Shown: positions 1-9,095, counted from the stretch's first letter. The stretch: DNA of 64,000 nt from Algoriphagus locisalis (GCF_900116615.1 NZ_FPBF01000002.1:620001-684000), one strand, 5' to 3'. The notes: generated by a model not told the origin, from the letters alone. A program made the numbers and translations.

Positions 1-2
1 TC

Positions 3-404
3 ACTATTGATGTTCTGAACAAAATGCCTGAATCCGGTATGGATTACAAAACTGATCCGGAAGCAATGTCCTTTAAAGAGCAAATTCATCACATTGGAAA
101 TGCGATCGTTGGAATCTCGCAAGGATTCTTAAAAGGTGGTGACCCAGGATTTACGATTGATTTGGCAACTGCGTCTAAAGCTGATTTGGCAGATTATGTT
201 GCCAAATGCTATGACTATGGCACTGCTACGATGAAGGCATTATCTGAAGCAGATGCTGCCGAATCCATGGATGTTTTTGGAAGTACTGTAACAAGGCGCC
301 AAGTGATGGCTTTACTCATGGACCATTCTACACACCACAGAGGATCTGCGATTGCATACCTGAGAGCCGAAGGCGTAGAGCCACCAGCTTTTGTTGGTTT
401 CTAA
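3..404 (+). CDS. DinB-like protein, C-terminal part (5' truncated by window edge)
   Basis: The reading frame is open from the first complete codon of the window, so the start lies upstream; the Met at position 24 is only the first internal one. What remains is about 133 residues of a helical protein. An early His pair (IHHIG) and a late DHSTHHRGSA stretch match the His ligands of the DinB/YfiT four-helix metal-binding fold. DinB relatives include thiol-dependent transferases and many damage-inducible proteins of unknown substrate, so no reaction can be assigned. The gene ends in a strong hairpin shared with the convergent nitroreductase gene. The family call is fairly secure; the function is unknown. 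Confidence 0.75.
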   Translation, partial: TIDVLNKMPESGMDYKTDPEAMSFKEQIHHIGNAIVGISQGFLKGGDPGFTIDLATASKADLADYVAKCYDYGTATMKALSEADAAESMDVFGSTVTRRQVMALLMDHSTHHRGSAIAYLRAEGVEPPAFVGF

Positions 405-422
405 GAATAATTCATAATCTAT

Positions 423-460
423 AAAAAAACGGCAATGATTGATTTCACTGCCGTTTTTTG
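423..460. terminator. Bidirectional intrinsic terminator
   Basis: An 11-bp perfect stem (AAAAAACGGCA paired with TGCCGTTTTTT, arms 424-434 and 449-459) carries A/T tracts on both sides. It lies between the converging DinB-like and nitroreductase genes and can serve both. Confidence 0.85.
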
Positions 461-473
461 TTTCGTGGAAAAA

Positions 474-1076
474 CTACTCTCTTATCCAAGCCACTTTTTC
501 ATCCATACTATCTCTTTTGCCTTCAGGCCAAGTATCACTCGCTGGCTTGGCTACATAGAAAAAGCCCATTAGCGCATCTTCTCCTTCCAATCCAAAATCT
601 TCTCTGGCTTCCTGCCAGAAAGTAGGCCCACCAGTTCCCCAATAAGCCGCTAAACCATGAGCTGAAGCCGTCAAGTACATATTCTGAACAGCCATAGAAA
701 CCGCTGCGATCTCTTCCATCAATGGAATTCCTGCTGATCTTTTCAGGATAATAGCGATCATATGAGAGGCTTTCAATGGTTGCTGCTTAAACTTCTCATA
801 GGTAGCTTCCAAAAACGGCGTTCCATTCTTCTCAGCGCGAAGCTTATACATGTCAGCCTGATAATCAGCAAATTTCTTCAAGCCTTCACCTGTATAGACA
901 ATAAACCTCCACGGTTGAGTCAATTTATGTGTTGGAGCCCAGCGCGCATTTTCCAGCATCTCTTCGATGATAGAATCATCAATTGGATCATTTTCCTTGA
1001 ATTGTGCAGCAAACATGGATCTACGTCCACGTATGATTTTGTTAACTTCTTCGATATTGAAATCGGGCTTTTGCAT
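474..1076 (-). CDS. Nitroreductase family protein (FMN-dependent)
   Basis: This 200-residue protein has the length and pattern of compact single-domain NAD(P)H:FMN nitroreductases of the YdjA/TdsD type. The N-terminal GRRSMFAAQF segment matches the RRSxRxF phosphate-binding motif for FMN. ARWAPTHKLTQPWRF (about residues 45-60) matches the APS..N.QPW motif, and AAYWGTGG near residue 145 is the usual second FMN contact. These enzymes reduce nitro-aromatics, quinones or flavins in the cytosol; the physiological substrate cannot be read from sequence. The ATG start gives a full-length protein. The gene stands alone, with the MazEF-like pair downstream on the same strand. Confidence 0.85.
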   Translation of the reverse strand: MQKPDFNIEEVNKIIRGRRSMFAAQFKENDPIDDSIIEEMLENARWAPTHKLTQPWRFIVYTGEGLKKFADYQADMYKLRAEKNGTPFLEATYEKFKQQPLKASHMIAIILKRSAGIPLMEEIAAVSMAVQNMYLTASAHGLAAYWGTGGPTFWQEAREDFGLEGEDALMGFFYVAKPASDTWPEGKRDSMDEKVAWIRE

Positions 1077-1123
1077 AAAATATAGTGATGATTAATTCTA
1101 GTATTGAATTTGAGTAAGGCTTA

Positions 1124-1447
1124 TTAATCGACAAAAGTTTCCTTGATCACGGATTTACATTTTCTGATTTCTGCCTGCGATAACTTGTCAAAAGATTTTA
1201 CAATTCTTGATCGATCAATCGTTCGGAGCTGATCAATCGCAATCATTCCTTTTTTGCCATCATGATACACAGCAATTCGAGTGGGATACTTTTTGAGGTT
1301 TGTAGTCATCGGAGCGATCACAATGGTCTGCAGATGCAAATTCATTTCGTTTGGAGAAATAACAACATACGGACGTGTTTTCTTAATTTCGCTGCCGACG
1401 GTAGGATCTAGGTTTACTAAAACAATGAGGTATTGTGTTATTTCCAT
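1124..1447 (-). CDS. MazF/PemK-type endoribonuclease toxin
   Basis: A 107-residue protein with the MazF/PemK signature: an N-terminal beta strand leading to VNLDPTVGSEIKKTRPYVVISP (given here as positions 11-32; key residues are the GSE and the K-RP-VVISP run), then VIAPMTT and GMIAIDQLRTID. This family cleaves mRNA at short sites and is held inactive by its antitoxin. The start overlaps the end of the upstream antitoxin gene by 10 bp (1438-1447), so translation is probably coupled. It is about typical length and shows no damage. The cleavage sequence cannot be predicted. Confidence 0.88.
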   Translation of the reverse strand: MEITQYLIVLVNLDPTVGSEIKKTRPYVVISPNEMNLHLQTIVIAPMTTNLKKYPTRIAVYHDGKKGMIAIDQLRTIDRSRIVKSFDKLSQAEIRKCKSVIKETFVD

Positions 1448-1683
1448 TCTTCAAGATGGTCATCGTCAATTCCCTCGTAAATTAATTGTTCATCGTCACC
1501 TTGAGCATGCATTTCGGCAAAAGCTTCTCCCCAGCCTTCACGTACATTTTTTATGGGTTTCAACACGATCTGGTCTTCTTCAAGTATAATTTCAACTTTA
1601 TCGCCCAGATTATATTTTTCCAAAATGGTTTTGGACAATCTGAGGCCTTTAGAATTACCGATTTGAATAATTGAAGCTTCCAT
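1438..1683 (-). CDS. AbrB/MazE-type antitoxin
   Basis: An 81-residue protein whose N-terminus (IIQIGNSKGLRLSKTILEKY) is a SpoVT-AbrB swapped-hairpin DNA-binding domain with the usual IGNSxGLRLSK core. The acidic C-terminal half (residues 55-81, many D and E) is expected to wrap the MazF partner. It lies directly upstream of the toxin, overlapping it by 10 bp. A 14-bp perfect palindrome 10 bases upstream of its start overlaps the promoter box, which fits the autoregulation known for MazE/AbrB antitoxins. Confidence 0.88.
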   Translation of the reverse strand: MEASIIQIGNSKGLRLSKTILEKYNLGDKVEIILEEDQIVLKPIKNVREGWGEAFAEMHAQGDDEQLIYEGIDDDHLEEWK

Positions 1684-1693
1684 ATTACCTTAT

Positions 1694-1711
1694 TTTGTAA
1701 TTACAAAGTTA
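1694..1711 (-). promoter_or_regulatory. Promoter box with overlapping palindromic operator for the mazEF-like pair
   Basis: On the minus strand TAACTTTG (1704-1711) matches the Bacteroidota -7 box TAnnTTTG. The 14-bp perfect palindrome TTTGTAATTACAAA (1694-1707) overlaps it. No good -33 element was found. Autorepression by the antitoxin is inferred from the position and the family. Confidence 0.55.
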
Positions 1712-1757
1712 TAACGAAATTCTCACTTCGCCTAGTTATTGCTATTTGAAAAAACCC

Positions 1758-2477
1758 TTACGCTAAGTCTCCACACAAAAGTTGCTTTCTCAGATCTGGC
1801 TCAAACTTCTCAATGGCATACCTCAATGCCGTCCTTGGCATAGTCTGGTAGTTTTTTCTTAAAAACCCCATTTCTACCTCAAAATCCATGTTACCGATCT
1901 CCCGAAGCATCCACCCTACAGCTTTGTGAATTAAATCATGCGGGTGGTAAAGCAGCTTTTCAGCTAAGGCCAATGCATCTTCAAAATGCCCTCGCTTGAT
2001 CCAATAATAAGTACTGATCATTGCCACTCTTTGTCTCCAGAGATGATCTATTTCCGCAAATTCATAGAATAGATCTTTGTTTCTGTTCAAATAATAATGC
2101 CCCAAAATATGATGACAGGAGCTATCCACCAAATCCCAATTATTCACATAATCAAGGTGGGACAAATAAAAATCTACCAACTCCTTTCGGTCAGGATCTG
2201 ACTTCAGCTTTTGATAGCGATAAACAAGAATGTAGATAGCCGTCAGCCTCACTTCATGGTAAACATCATGCAATAGCTCATCTAATTCTGAGTAGCTAAT
2301 CTCCTTAAAAACCGCCTTGGCTATTTTGCGTTGCTCGGGTACTTTAACTCCCAGAAACTGATCTCCTTCACCGTATTCTCCCGGTCCTGACTTGAAGAAT
2401 CTGGGGAAAAACGCAGCTTTTTCAGGAATAGCTTTATCTGCAAGAGATGCTTTGATTTGCTCAGTTAAGACGCTCAT
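1758..2477 (-). CDS. DNA alkylation repair protein, AlkD-like HEAT-repeat glycosylase family
   Basis: A 239-residue all-helical protein made of HEAT-like repeats. Motifs seen include GVKVPEQRKIAK near residue 44, a VNNWDLVDSSCHHILG segment near 112-127 and a C-terminal KAVGWMLREIG, all typical of the DNA alkylation repair (AlkD/AlkC) superfamily. AlkD removes N3- and N7-alkylated purines. The Trp-Asp of NNWDLVD corresponds to the conserved catalytic Asp region. The ATG at 2477 gives a family-typical length. It lies 28 bp downstream of the outer-membrane barrel gene on the same strand but is unlikely to be related to it in function. Confidence 0.85.
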   Translation of the reverse strand: MSVLTEQIKASLADKAIPEKAAFFPRFFKSGPGEYGEGDQFLGVKVPEQRKIAKAVFKEISYSELDELLHDVYHEVRLTAIYILVYRYQKLKSDPDRKELVDFYLSHLDYVNNWDLVDSSCHHILGHYYLNRNKDLFYEFAEIDHLWRQRVAMISTYYWIKRGHFEDALALAEKLLYHPHDLIHKAVGWMLREIGNMDFEVEMGFLRKNYQTMPRTALRYAIEKFEPDLRKQLLCGDLA

Positions 2478-2505
2478 GGCTAAAAGTAAATAACCTTACT
2501 CTTTT

Positions 2506-4947
2506 CTAAAAATCGTCTCCTCCGAAATCTCCGCCTTCTCGTCTGCTTTCATTTTGACCACTTTTCTCCTTGAATCCTCCGAATCTATAAGTGAAAGCAA
2601 GAGTTCCTACGCGGGTTTCACGCTGAAATACACGCTTCTCATCAAATCGCGGATTGTTGGTCGTAATTCTGAAATTTCGTGTATTGAAGATGTCACTCAC
2701 ATTGGCAGATATGGTCGCTTTTCCGTTGAACACATCTTTTCGTAAGCCTACATTCACACTGTATTGAGGCTCGATCTGACCCTGTGGAAGAACTATTGGA
2801 CCGCGGTAATTCCCCTGAACCTGCACGTTAAACCAGTTAGGAATTAGCCAATTTGCAAGCAAATTCAGCGTCCAGCTGAAATTCTCATTGCTGAAGTCAT
2901 CCTCGATATTTTCAGCATTGATCTTAGAATAGAAGAGGTTACCTGTCAACGTCGCATCCAGATTGTTAGAAACCTGGATCTGATTGATCAGCTCAAAGCC
3001 AGTGCTAGATCTTGTGTCTGCGTTTTCACGACTTTGGATAGCAACATTATCATCAGTTAGGATGGTAATACGTGTTTCTACATCTGTGCTATATCTATGG
3101 TAAACAGTAGCATTTAGCAAATACCTCTCCCAGCCTTTCATATAGCCTACTTCATAGCTATCTGTGAATTCCGGCTGCAAATATGGGTTACCTATGCTGA
3201 AGTTATACTGATCCCTCACTCGGTAGATTGGTGCCAGATCCCAGATACTTGGTCGTGATATTCTTCGAGTGTAATTCAGCGTCAATTCATTTTCTGGAGC
3301 TAATGTATAGCTTAGAAAAGCGCTAGGAAACACATTGAAATAATTGTTTGGAATGCTTTCATTATTTCTGACTGTTTCGCCTTGGGTCTCGGTGTATTCT
3401 CCTCTCAGGCCTAGCTGGTAGCCAAACTTACCTTTGGTATTTCTGTAGGTGAAATAGGCAGCATACACATGCTCGTCAAAATCAAAGGTGTCAGACAAAG
3501 TATCCACCACCACCGGTTCAAAATCTGAAAACTGATCGCCTTGGGCAAATTCCTGGCTCCACTGCCAATTGCCAAGTGTGGCTTTCAGGCCAGTCTCGAT
3601 AGATGCGCCATTAGCAAACGGCTTCTCATAGTCCAACTGTGCAACGTATAGATTACTTGTTCTTGGTCTATCATTGGTCTGAACAAGTCGCTTGATTGGA
3701 TCTGAATTGCCGTCAGCATCAAAATACTCCTGATTAGATAAGTCTGATTGTGAACGGTTATCATAGGAGTACGAAAATGAGGTAAAGAGCTTTTGCCCAA
3801 GGCTGTCGAAGTTTAAGGTATAGTTTATACCTCCTTCGTAATTTCCACTGTTACTCCATTCATTATTTTCTCTTACAAAACTAGAATCCACTGAGCCAGT
3901 CTGACTGATATTGAGTTGGGTCACATCAGAATATTCAATTTCATCATCAAAATTTCCTTGGAAATAAACTCCGAACAAGCCTCTCTCAGAAATATTGTAA
4001 TCCACTCCAGTGCGAATCAAATGCGTCTTTTCCAACTCATATCCATCCTGCTCTTGCTCCAGACTGGGAGAGAAACCCTCCAAATAATTTGTTCGGGAGC
4101 CCTCACCGGTTTCTATTTGCCGGCGATCTTGCCAGTTATATGAAGCATAGAAATTAGCTTTCTCAGTACCATAATTCAGGTTGACACCGGCTTGGTATTT
4201 TTCCCGTGTACCAATTGAAGCATTTACCTGTCCGTTGAAGCCTGTCTTTTCATTCTTTTTCAAAACGATATTAATAATTCCACCTACACCCGTAGCATCA
4301 TATCGGGACGAAGGGTTGGTAATCAACTCAACAGATTTGATACTATTCGCAGGAAATTGTGATAAAATACTTTCGGTATCGTCGCCGGATAGGTTAGACG
4401 GACGACCGTTGATGTAGATCAGTATATTTCCGCTTCCCCTCATGGTGATGCCGCCTTCGTCATCCACTTGGATCGAGGGAAGTGTACTCAGGAGCTGTGA
4501 TGCAGTCTGGCCTTCAGCCACGATGCTGTTTTCTACATTGTAAGTTCGCTTATCTATGTCAGATTCAAACATAGACGTTACGCCTTCCACTACTACTTCA
4601 TCGAGATTTTGAGCATCCTCCTCTAGGGTGATAGTCCCCAGGTTTACAGAGTTCTTGTTTTCGCTAAGGCTGATTTTTTCATAAAATTCCAAATACCCAA
4701 TAAAACCCACTCTCAAAATATACTCTCCGGGAGCGCTGGTAAATTCAAAACTCCCGTCCAACTCACTCATTCCTCCAGTTACAAGCGCGGAATCGCTTGG
4801 GGTTAGTAAAGCGACATTCGCAAACTCCAAAGCTGCCTCACGCTTACCATCCACAACTTTTCCCTTGATGCGGATATCCTGGGCTAACAAATCTGCTGAG
4901 GATGCTATGAAAATGAAAAGAATAACTAATGGTGAATATTTATTCAT
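2506..4947 (-). CDS. Outer-membrane beta-barrel protein with CarboxypepD_reg and TonB plug-like domains
   Basis: An 813-residue protein with an N-terminal signal peptide (hydrophobic, ending LLAQ near residue 23), then a carboxypeptidase regulatory-like beta-sandwich (about 25-110). A plug-like domain (about 115-230, with GSGNILIYINGRPS and TNPSSRYDATGVGGIINIV) and a long barrel follow. The C-terminus is short and Gly/Glu/Asp-rich (about 795-813) instead of ending in a barrel aromatic residue. This layout is the Bacteroidota outer-membrane receptor/CirA-like group (outer membrane beta-barrel family protein), often linked to peptide or siderophore transport. No SusD partner is adjacent, so it is not a standard polysaccharide-uptake pair. 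The substrate is unknown. The 274 bp upstream of it hold no gene. Confidence 0.85.
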   Translation of the reverse strand: MNKYSPLVILFIFIASSADLLAQDIRIKGKVVDGKREAALEFANVALLTPSDSALVTGGMSELDGSFEFTSAPGEYILRVGFIGYLEFYEKISLSENKNSVNLGTITLEEDAQNLDEVVVEGVTSMFESDIDKRTYNVENSIVAEGQTASQLLSTLPSIQVDDEGGITMRGSGNILIYINGRPSNLSGDDTESILSQFPANSIKSVELITNPSSRYDATGVGGIINIVLKKNEKTGFNGQVNASIGTREKYQAGVNLNYGTEKANFYASYNWQDRRQIETGEGSRTNYLEGFSPSLEQEQDGYELEKTHLIRTGVDYNISERGLFGVYFQGNFDDEIEYSDVTQLNISQTGSVDSSFVRENNEWSNSGNYEGGINYTLNFDSLGQKLFTSFSYSYDNRSQSDLSNQEYFDADGNSDPIKRLVQTNDRPRTSNLYVAQLDYEKPFANGASIETGLKATLGNWQWSQEFAQGDQFSDFEPVVVDTLSDTFDFDEHVYAAYFTYRNTKGKFGYQLGLRGEYTETQGETVRNNESIPNNYFNVFPSAFLSYTLAPENELTLNYTRRISRPSIWDLAPIYRVRDQYNFSIGNPYLQPEFTDSYEVGYMKGWERYLLNATVYHRYSTDVETRITILTDDNVAIQSRENADTRSSTGFELINQIQVSNNLDATLTGNLFYSKINAENIEDDFSNENFSWTLNLLANWLIPNWFNVQVQGNYRGPIVLPQGQIEPQYSVNVGLRKDVFNGKATISANVSDIFNTRNFRITTNNPRFDEKRVFQRETRVGTLAFTYRFGGFKEKSGQNESRREGGDFGGDDF

Positions 4948-5221
4948 AAGAATAGATTGAAAAGAGGTATGTAAAATTGGCGATTCTTTAGGCTGATATT
5001 TAAATATTTAAAAATCAACAAATTACTATTGAATACACTATGATTAACTTCTAAAAAGCACTAAGGTTTTACTTTTTGGGCAAAAGATGTTCTATGGAAA
5101 AATGTCTATATGATGAGAAAATTACCTGTTCCAACGGTATCGATTTTCTCTTCCTTTGAGAAATTTAGTATTCCATTGGATAAAATTTACCAGCTAGAGA
5201 TTCAATTGTCTATCTTTCCAT

Positions 5222-7213
5222 ATGATTAGATTATTTTTCATAATGGGCTGTGTGCTAGCCTCTATTCTAGTTAACACTCATTCCATCGCCCAAGCTACGC
5301 AAGACACCAATCCCCAAACTGATCTCCAACATTTAGCCTCTCTATTTGAAGATGCTGAGCCAAGTGATTCCATTACAGGGGTCTATTTAAAGAATCTTAT
5401 CCTCCAAAGTGAAAATTTGAGTGAATACGACCTGATGGCAGATTATGTACTTCAACTGGTCCATCATCCTTCATCTTCTATTCAGGATCCTGAGCTCAAA
5501 AGACGATTGCTCAAACAGGCTATATCACACGAAAATGAGTTAAGTAAATCGGAAGACAAGGGAAATCTACATTTAAAATTGGCAGGGAATTATTTTGACC
5601 TAGAACAATTCGATTCTGCCATTATGGAGTATGGCAAGGCCATTGAGAGATTCTCGGATAAGGATTCCATTTTTATCGCAGATTCATATTTCTTCAGAGG
5701 ACAGGCCAGGGACTATAAGGGCGACCTTGTGGGTGGTATGCAAGACTATCAGTACGCCAGAGATATCTATTCAAACCTTCAGGACGAGGAATATGTGAAT
5801 TATGTAGATGGAGGAATGGCCATTCTCTTCAGCAAATTTGCCATCTATAATGAAGCTGAAAAAATCAGAAACTCATTGATCACTACATACCGACAAGCAA
5901 AAGACCCTAGAAATGTTGCCATCCAACTTTATAATCAAGCCGAGGACTTTGGAAAACAGGGGAGGTATGAAGAGCAAAAAATCTATCTTCAGAAAGCAGA
6001 TTCCTTGACACCCTTTGACCAGCGGGATTTCTACACAGAAAGTATGATCAAACTTTCTCTCAGCAATTACTTTGGAGAACATGGTGATATACAGAAGCAA
6101 AAAGAATATTTCGAACAGGCAAAAGAGATGCTGCCGGAAGTGCCGGAAATAGCTACTACAAATCCTGTTTATCTCAATGCTAAAGCGCTTTTAGCATACT
6201 CAGAAGGAAATTTTTCCGCTGCAAATCAGCTTGCTAATGCGTCTCTGGATGCAGCTAAAAAATCAAAGAATATGGATCATTTGATCAAAGCATACAAGTT
6301 GCTAGGTGATACCTATAATGACTTAGGGCAGTCTGCAAAAGCCTACGAAGTCAGACAAAAATTAACTCAATACACCGACTCCATTTTCTCTGCCAATCAA
6401 GCCACTACGTTCTCCTATTACCAAACCCTCTATGAAACAGAGCGGAAAGAAAAAGAAATTCTGACAAAAACCCAGGAGATAGAAGCAATAAGCCAACGAA
6501 ACCAGGCCAGATTAAGATTGATTGGTATTAGCGTTTTTTTTCTGATCATCTCCGGGGTAGTGATCTTCCTTTGGAAGAATTTACAGCACGAAAAGAAGAA
6601 GAAAGATATGCAATCGAGATTTTCTCAGGAGCTACTGAAAAACCAAGAGGAAGAGCGCGTGCGGATATCAAAAGATCTTCACGATGGCTTAGGCCAAAGC
6701 TTACTTCTGATCAAAAACAAAGTGGCTCTTAACAAGGACAACACGACCGGAGAGCTACTCGATACCGCGATCAGTGAATTGAGGGCTATTGCCAGATCCC
6801 TGCACCCAATGCAATTGGAAAAACTGGGATTGAGCAAAGCTGCAGAAAATTTGCTTGACCAAATCGATCGCGAAACAGACATTTTTGTTTCCTCTGAAAT
6901 TGAAGACCTCAAAGGAATCCTGAAAAAGGAAGAAGAACTACAACTCTATAGAATCTTGCAGGAATCTATCAACAACGTTCTGAAGCATTCCCAAGCCAGC
7001 GCCTTGCGTGTTATTTTTAATAAATCGGGAAAAAGGGTAGAGTTGAGAATTGAAGACAATGGAAAAGGCTTTGATTTCTCCGAAAAATTGAATGATTTTC
7101 AGAGTCTTGGTCTAAAAACACTTAAAGAGCGGATTGCGTCTGTCAATGGAAGTATGAAAATCAACAGTGAAAAAGGAGTAGGAACCAGTTTAAGCTTTAT
7201 AGTCTATGTCTGA
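5222..7213 (+). CDS. TPR-containing sensor histidine kinase (HisKA_3, NarL/LuxR type)
   Basis: A 663-residue membrane sensor. It has a signal peptide (about 1-23), tetratricopeptide-like helical repeats in the periplasm (about 80-390), a coiled coil with many E and K residues, and one transmembrane helix (RLIGISVFFLIISGVVIFLW, about 437-456). The cytosolic kinase follows: the HisKA_3 phosphoacceptor box (RISKDLHDGLGQ) and a HATPase_c domain with N-box LQESINNVLKHS, G1 box DNGKGFDF and a late GVGTSLSF. It overlaps the response regulator gene by 8 bp, so the two form a two-component system. The periplasmic TPR domain suggests a protein or peptide ligand, which cannot be named. Confidence 0.9.
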   Translation: MIRLFFIMGCVLASILVNTHSIAQATQDTNPQTDLQHLASLFEDAEPSDSITGVYLKNLILQSENLSEYDLMADYVLQLVHHPSSSIQDPELKRRLLKQAISHENELSKSEDKGNLHLKLAGNYFDLEQFDSAIMEYGKAIERFSDKDSIFIADSYFFRGQARDYKGDLVGGMQDYQYARDIYSNLQDEEYVNYVDGGMAILFSKFAIYNEAEKIRNSLITTYRQAKDPRNVAIQLYNQAEDFGKQGRYEEQKIYLQKADSLTPFDQRDFYTESMIKLSLSNYFGEHGDIQKQKEYFEQAKEMLPEVPEIATTNPVYLNAKALLAYSEGNFSAANQLANASLDAAKKSKNMDHLIKAYKLLGDTYNDLGQSAKAYEVRQKLTQYTDSIFSANQATTFSYYQTLYETERKEKEILTKTQEIEAISQRNQARLRLIGISVFFLIISGVVIFLWKNLQHEKKKKDMQSRFSQELLKNQEEERVRISKDLHDGLGQSLLLIKNKVALNKDNTTGELLDTAISELRAIARSLHPMQLEKLGLSKAAENLLDQIDRETDIFVSSEIEDLKGILKKEEELQLYRILQESINNVLKHSQASALRVIFNKSGKRVELRIEDNGKGFDFSEKLNDFQSLGLKTLKERIASVNGSMKINSEKGVGTSLSFIVYV

Positions 7214-7841
7214 TCAAAAACCTACTGTAGTAATAGCCGATGATCACCCAATCTTATTAAAGGGGTTGCAGGAATTTTTGGGCGAACTAGGACTAGATAT
7301 AGTCGGGAAAGCTAAAGATGGTCAAGCGGCCTTGGACCTTATCACCACACTGAATCCTAAACTAGCCATCATAGATATGGAAATGCCCTACAGGACAGGG
7401 CTAGAAATTGCGACTGAATGTAAGACCTTAGGGCTGGACACCAAAGTCATTTTACTCACCCTACATAAGGAGCTATACCTATATCATCAGGCCAAGGAGT
7501 TAAATCTTTCTGGCTATATACTAAAGGAATTTGCATTAGAAGACCTTTCCAAAGCTGTTTCTATTGTACTGGAAGGTGGACAATTTTTTAGTGAGAAAAT
7601 TTTCGAAGGAATGAAAGAGAACAAATTCCAGACAGAGGAGACACCCTTAACTCCCTCCGAAGTCAAAATTCTCAGATTAATAGCTGTAGGGCTTTCTACG
7701 AAGGATATTGCTAGTAAACTTTTTATCTCAGAACGGACTGTGGACAAGCATAGAAGCAATATGATCACAAAGCTACAACTTGAAAAAAAGCATAATTCTC
7801 TGCTAATCTGGGCTCAGAAGAACCGAGAAATCATTGATTGA
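7206..7841 (+). CDS. LuxR/NarL-family response regulator
   Basis: A 211-residue regulator. The receiver domain (1-125) has the acidic pair D12/D13, the phosphoacceptor D57 in LAIIDMEMP, the conserved Thr in LLTLHKE and the Lys in YILKEF. The C-terminal LuxR HTH (about 148-205) reads LTPSEVKILRLIAVGLSTKD, then IASKLFISERTVDKHR. Its start overlaps the end of the TPR kinase by 8 bp, which points to coupled translation and a dedicated partnership. Targets are unknown. The next gene, 100 bp downstream, has its own promoter containing a 6-bp inverted repeat, a possible target site. Confidence 0.92.
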   Translation: MSDQKPTVVIADDHPILLKGLQEFLGELGLDIVGKAKDGQAALDLITTLNPKLAIIDMEMPYRTGLEIATECKTLGLDTKVILLTLHKELYLYHQAKELNLSGYILKEFALEDLSKAVSIVLEGGQFFSEKIFEGMKENKFQTEETPLTPSEVKILRLIAVGLSTKDIASKLFISERTVDKHRSNMITKLQLEKKHNSLLIWAQKNREIID

Positions 7842-7875
7842 CAGTACATCGCAAAAAAAATAGGTATTAATACGT

Positions 7876-7907
7876 ATTGAGTGGCTTTACCAGATTTGGT
7901 AAGTTTG
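7876..7907 (+). promoter_or_regulatory. Bacteroidota-type promoter with internal inverted repeat
   Basis: ATTG (7876-7879), 20 nt, then TAAGTTTG (7900-7907) fits the TTG/TAnnTTTG promoter of this phylum. An inverted repeat TTACCA-GATT-TGGTAA (7887-7902) overlaps the spacer and the -7 box and is a plausible operator. The promoter would serve the 91-residue gene at 7942. Confidence 0.6.
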
Positions 7908-7941
7908 ATTAATTAATTCTTCACAATTAATTTTTTGAGAA

Positions 7942-8217
7942 ATGAAAATATCTAGTCTTCAGGGGGATTTCAAAGTGATCCAAACCATAAAAAATCGAGA
8001 CGAATTATTAGTCTTAGGTTCTTGGAAGGACTTGGTTAGGATGTTTGATAGCAACAGAACATTTCTTGTAAATAGAAATGAATCACTTTTTGGCATTTAT
8101 CTATGCAAACAAGAATGTGCAGAATTTATGAATAAAATAATACAGGAAATTGATTACCATGAATGGGAAGACTTTAAAATAGACAAACCCTCATTCAACA
8201 ATCAATTCCACGCGTAA
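7942..8217 (+). CDS. Small protein of unknown function (91 aa)
   Basis: I do not recognise this protein. It is 91 residues, mixed charge, without signal peptide or membrane segment, and has two Cys in a LCKQECAEF segment. The N-terminal half (VIQTIKNRDELLVLGSWKD) looks like beta-rich structure and the C-terminal half is acidic and aromatic. It has its own promoter with an inverted repeat and follows the two-component pair on the same strand, so it could be a target or accessory of that system. This is an inference from position only. The coding potential is supported by normal codon use and by the well-placed promoter. Confidence 0.6.
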   Translation: MKISSLQGDFKVIQTIKNRDELLVLGSWKDLVRMFDSNRTFLVNRNESLFGIYLCKQECAEFMNKIIQEIDYHEWEDFKIDKPSFNNQFHA

Positions 8218-8229
8218 AGGGTGATTTTT

Positions 8230-9087
8230 TCAACAATAAACTTCTAGGGCTGCGCGGATCATACGATCTACGGTTTTTTCAGCTTCTTTATCAAACTCTC
8301 CGGTTGGGCGATTAGCCACAATAGCGTTTAAACTTAACATACGATGATTCAGCAGCTGTCCCATAGCGTAGTAACCTGCTGTTTCCATTTCAAAGTTTGT
8401 CATCTTCAGGCCTGATACTTCCAGATTGGCTAGCCGCTCAATCATATTTTCCATTTTTGGCTTAAGCCTTATTTCCCGACCTTGGGGAGCATAAAAACCA
8501 GGAGCAGTAAGGGTCACTCCTCTATGAAATTCAGCAGGTAATTTTTGTAGAAGTCGAGACGATGCAGATGCTTGGTATGGCAAAAAAGTGAGGTCGAGAG
8601 TTTCTTTTACCAGATTTGCCCAGGCCTGACTGCCTTCTAGCTTCGGATAAAACTGCATTAGCGTATCAACCCCGACAGCAATCTCCGATGCCAACAAACT
8701 CCCAACTGGCAGATTTGCTTGCATACTTCCTGAAGTGCCTAGTCGTATGATCTCCAAACTGGATTCTACTGGCTTTACGGTATGAGTTTTAAGGTCAACA
8801 TTCACCAAAGAATCTAGCTCGGTCATCAGAATCTCCACATTGTCAGTCCCCATTCCTGTGCTCATGACTGTGACTCTTTTTCCATTTAATCGCCCTGTAT
8901 GTGTGACAAACTCACGCTTGCTGCCCTTGAAATCAATCTGGTCAAAATATTTTGAAACCAAAGCTACCCGATCAGGGTCACCCACTGTGAAAACAAGAGA
9001 AGCCAGATTCTCTGGCTTCAAATGCAAATGATAAATGCTTCCATCAGCATTTAATATCAATTCGGATTCTGGAATTTGTCTGCTCAC
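8230..9087 (-). CDS. Nucleoside phosphorylase, uridine phosphorylase-like
   Basis: A 285-residue member of the PNP/UDP phosphorylase family. FTVGDPDRVALVSKYF (about 33-48) is the phosphate-binding GDP-R motif. ISTGMGT-type sequence appears as VMSTGMGTDNVEIL (about 74-87), and GTSGSMQ (about 118-124) and ETAGYYAMG (about 236) are further family signatures. These enzymes cleave (deoxy)uridine or purine nucleosides by phosphorolysis in salvage. Translation starts at a GTG (9085-9087), as no earlier ATG gives the conserved N-terminus. The gene lies 8 bp downstream of trhO on the same strand and is probably co-transcribed. Confidence 0.88.
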   Translation of the reverse strand: MSRQIPESELILNADGSIYHLHLKPENLASLVFTVGDPDRVALVSKYFDQIDFKGSKREFVTHTGRLNGKRVTVMSTGMGTDNVEILMTELDSLVNVDLKTHTVKPVESSLEIIRLGTSGSMQANLPVGSLLASEIAVGVDTLMQFYPKLEGSQAWANLVKETLDLTFLPYQASASSRLLQKLPAEFHRGVTLTAPGFYAPQGREIRLKPKMENMIERLANLEVSGLKMTNFEMETAGYYAMGQLLNHRMLSLNAIVANRPTGEFDKEAEKTVDRMIRAALEVYC

Positions 9088-9095
9088 ACTACAAG

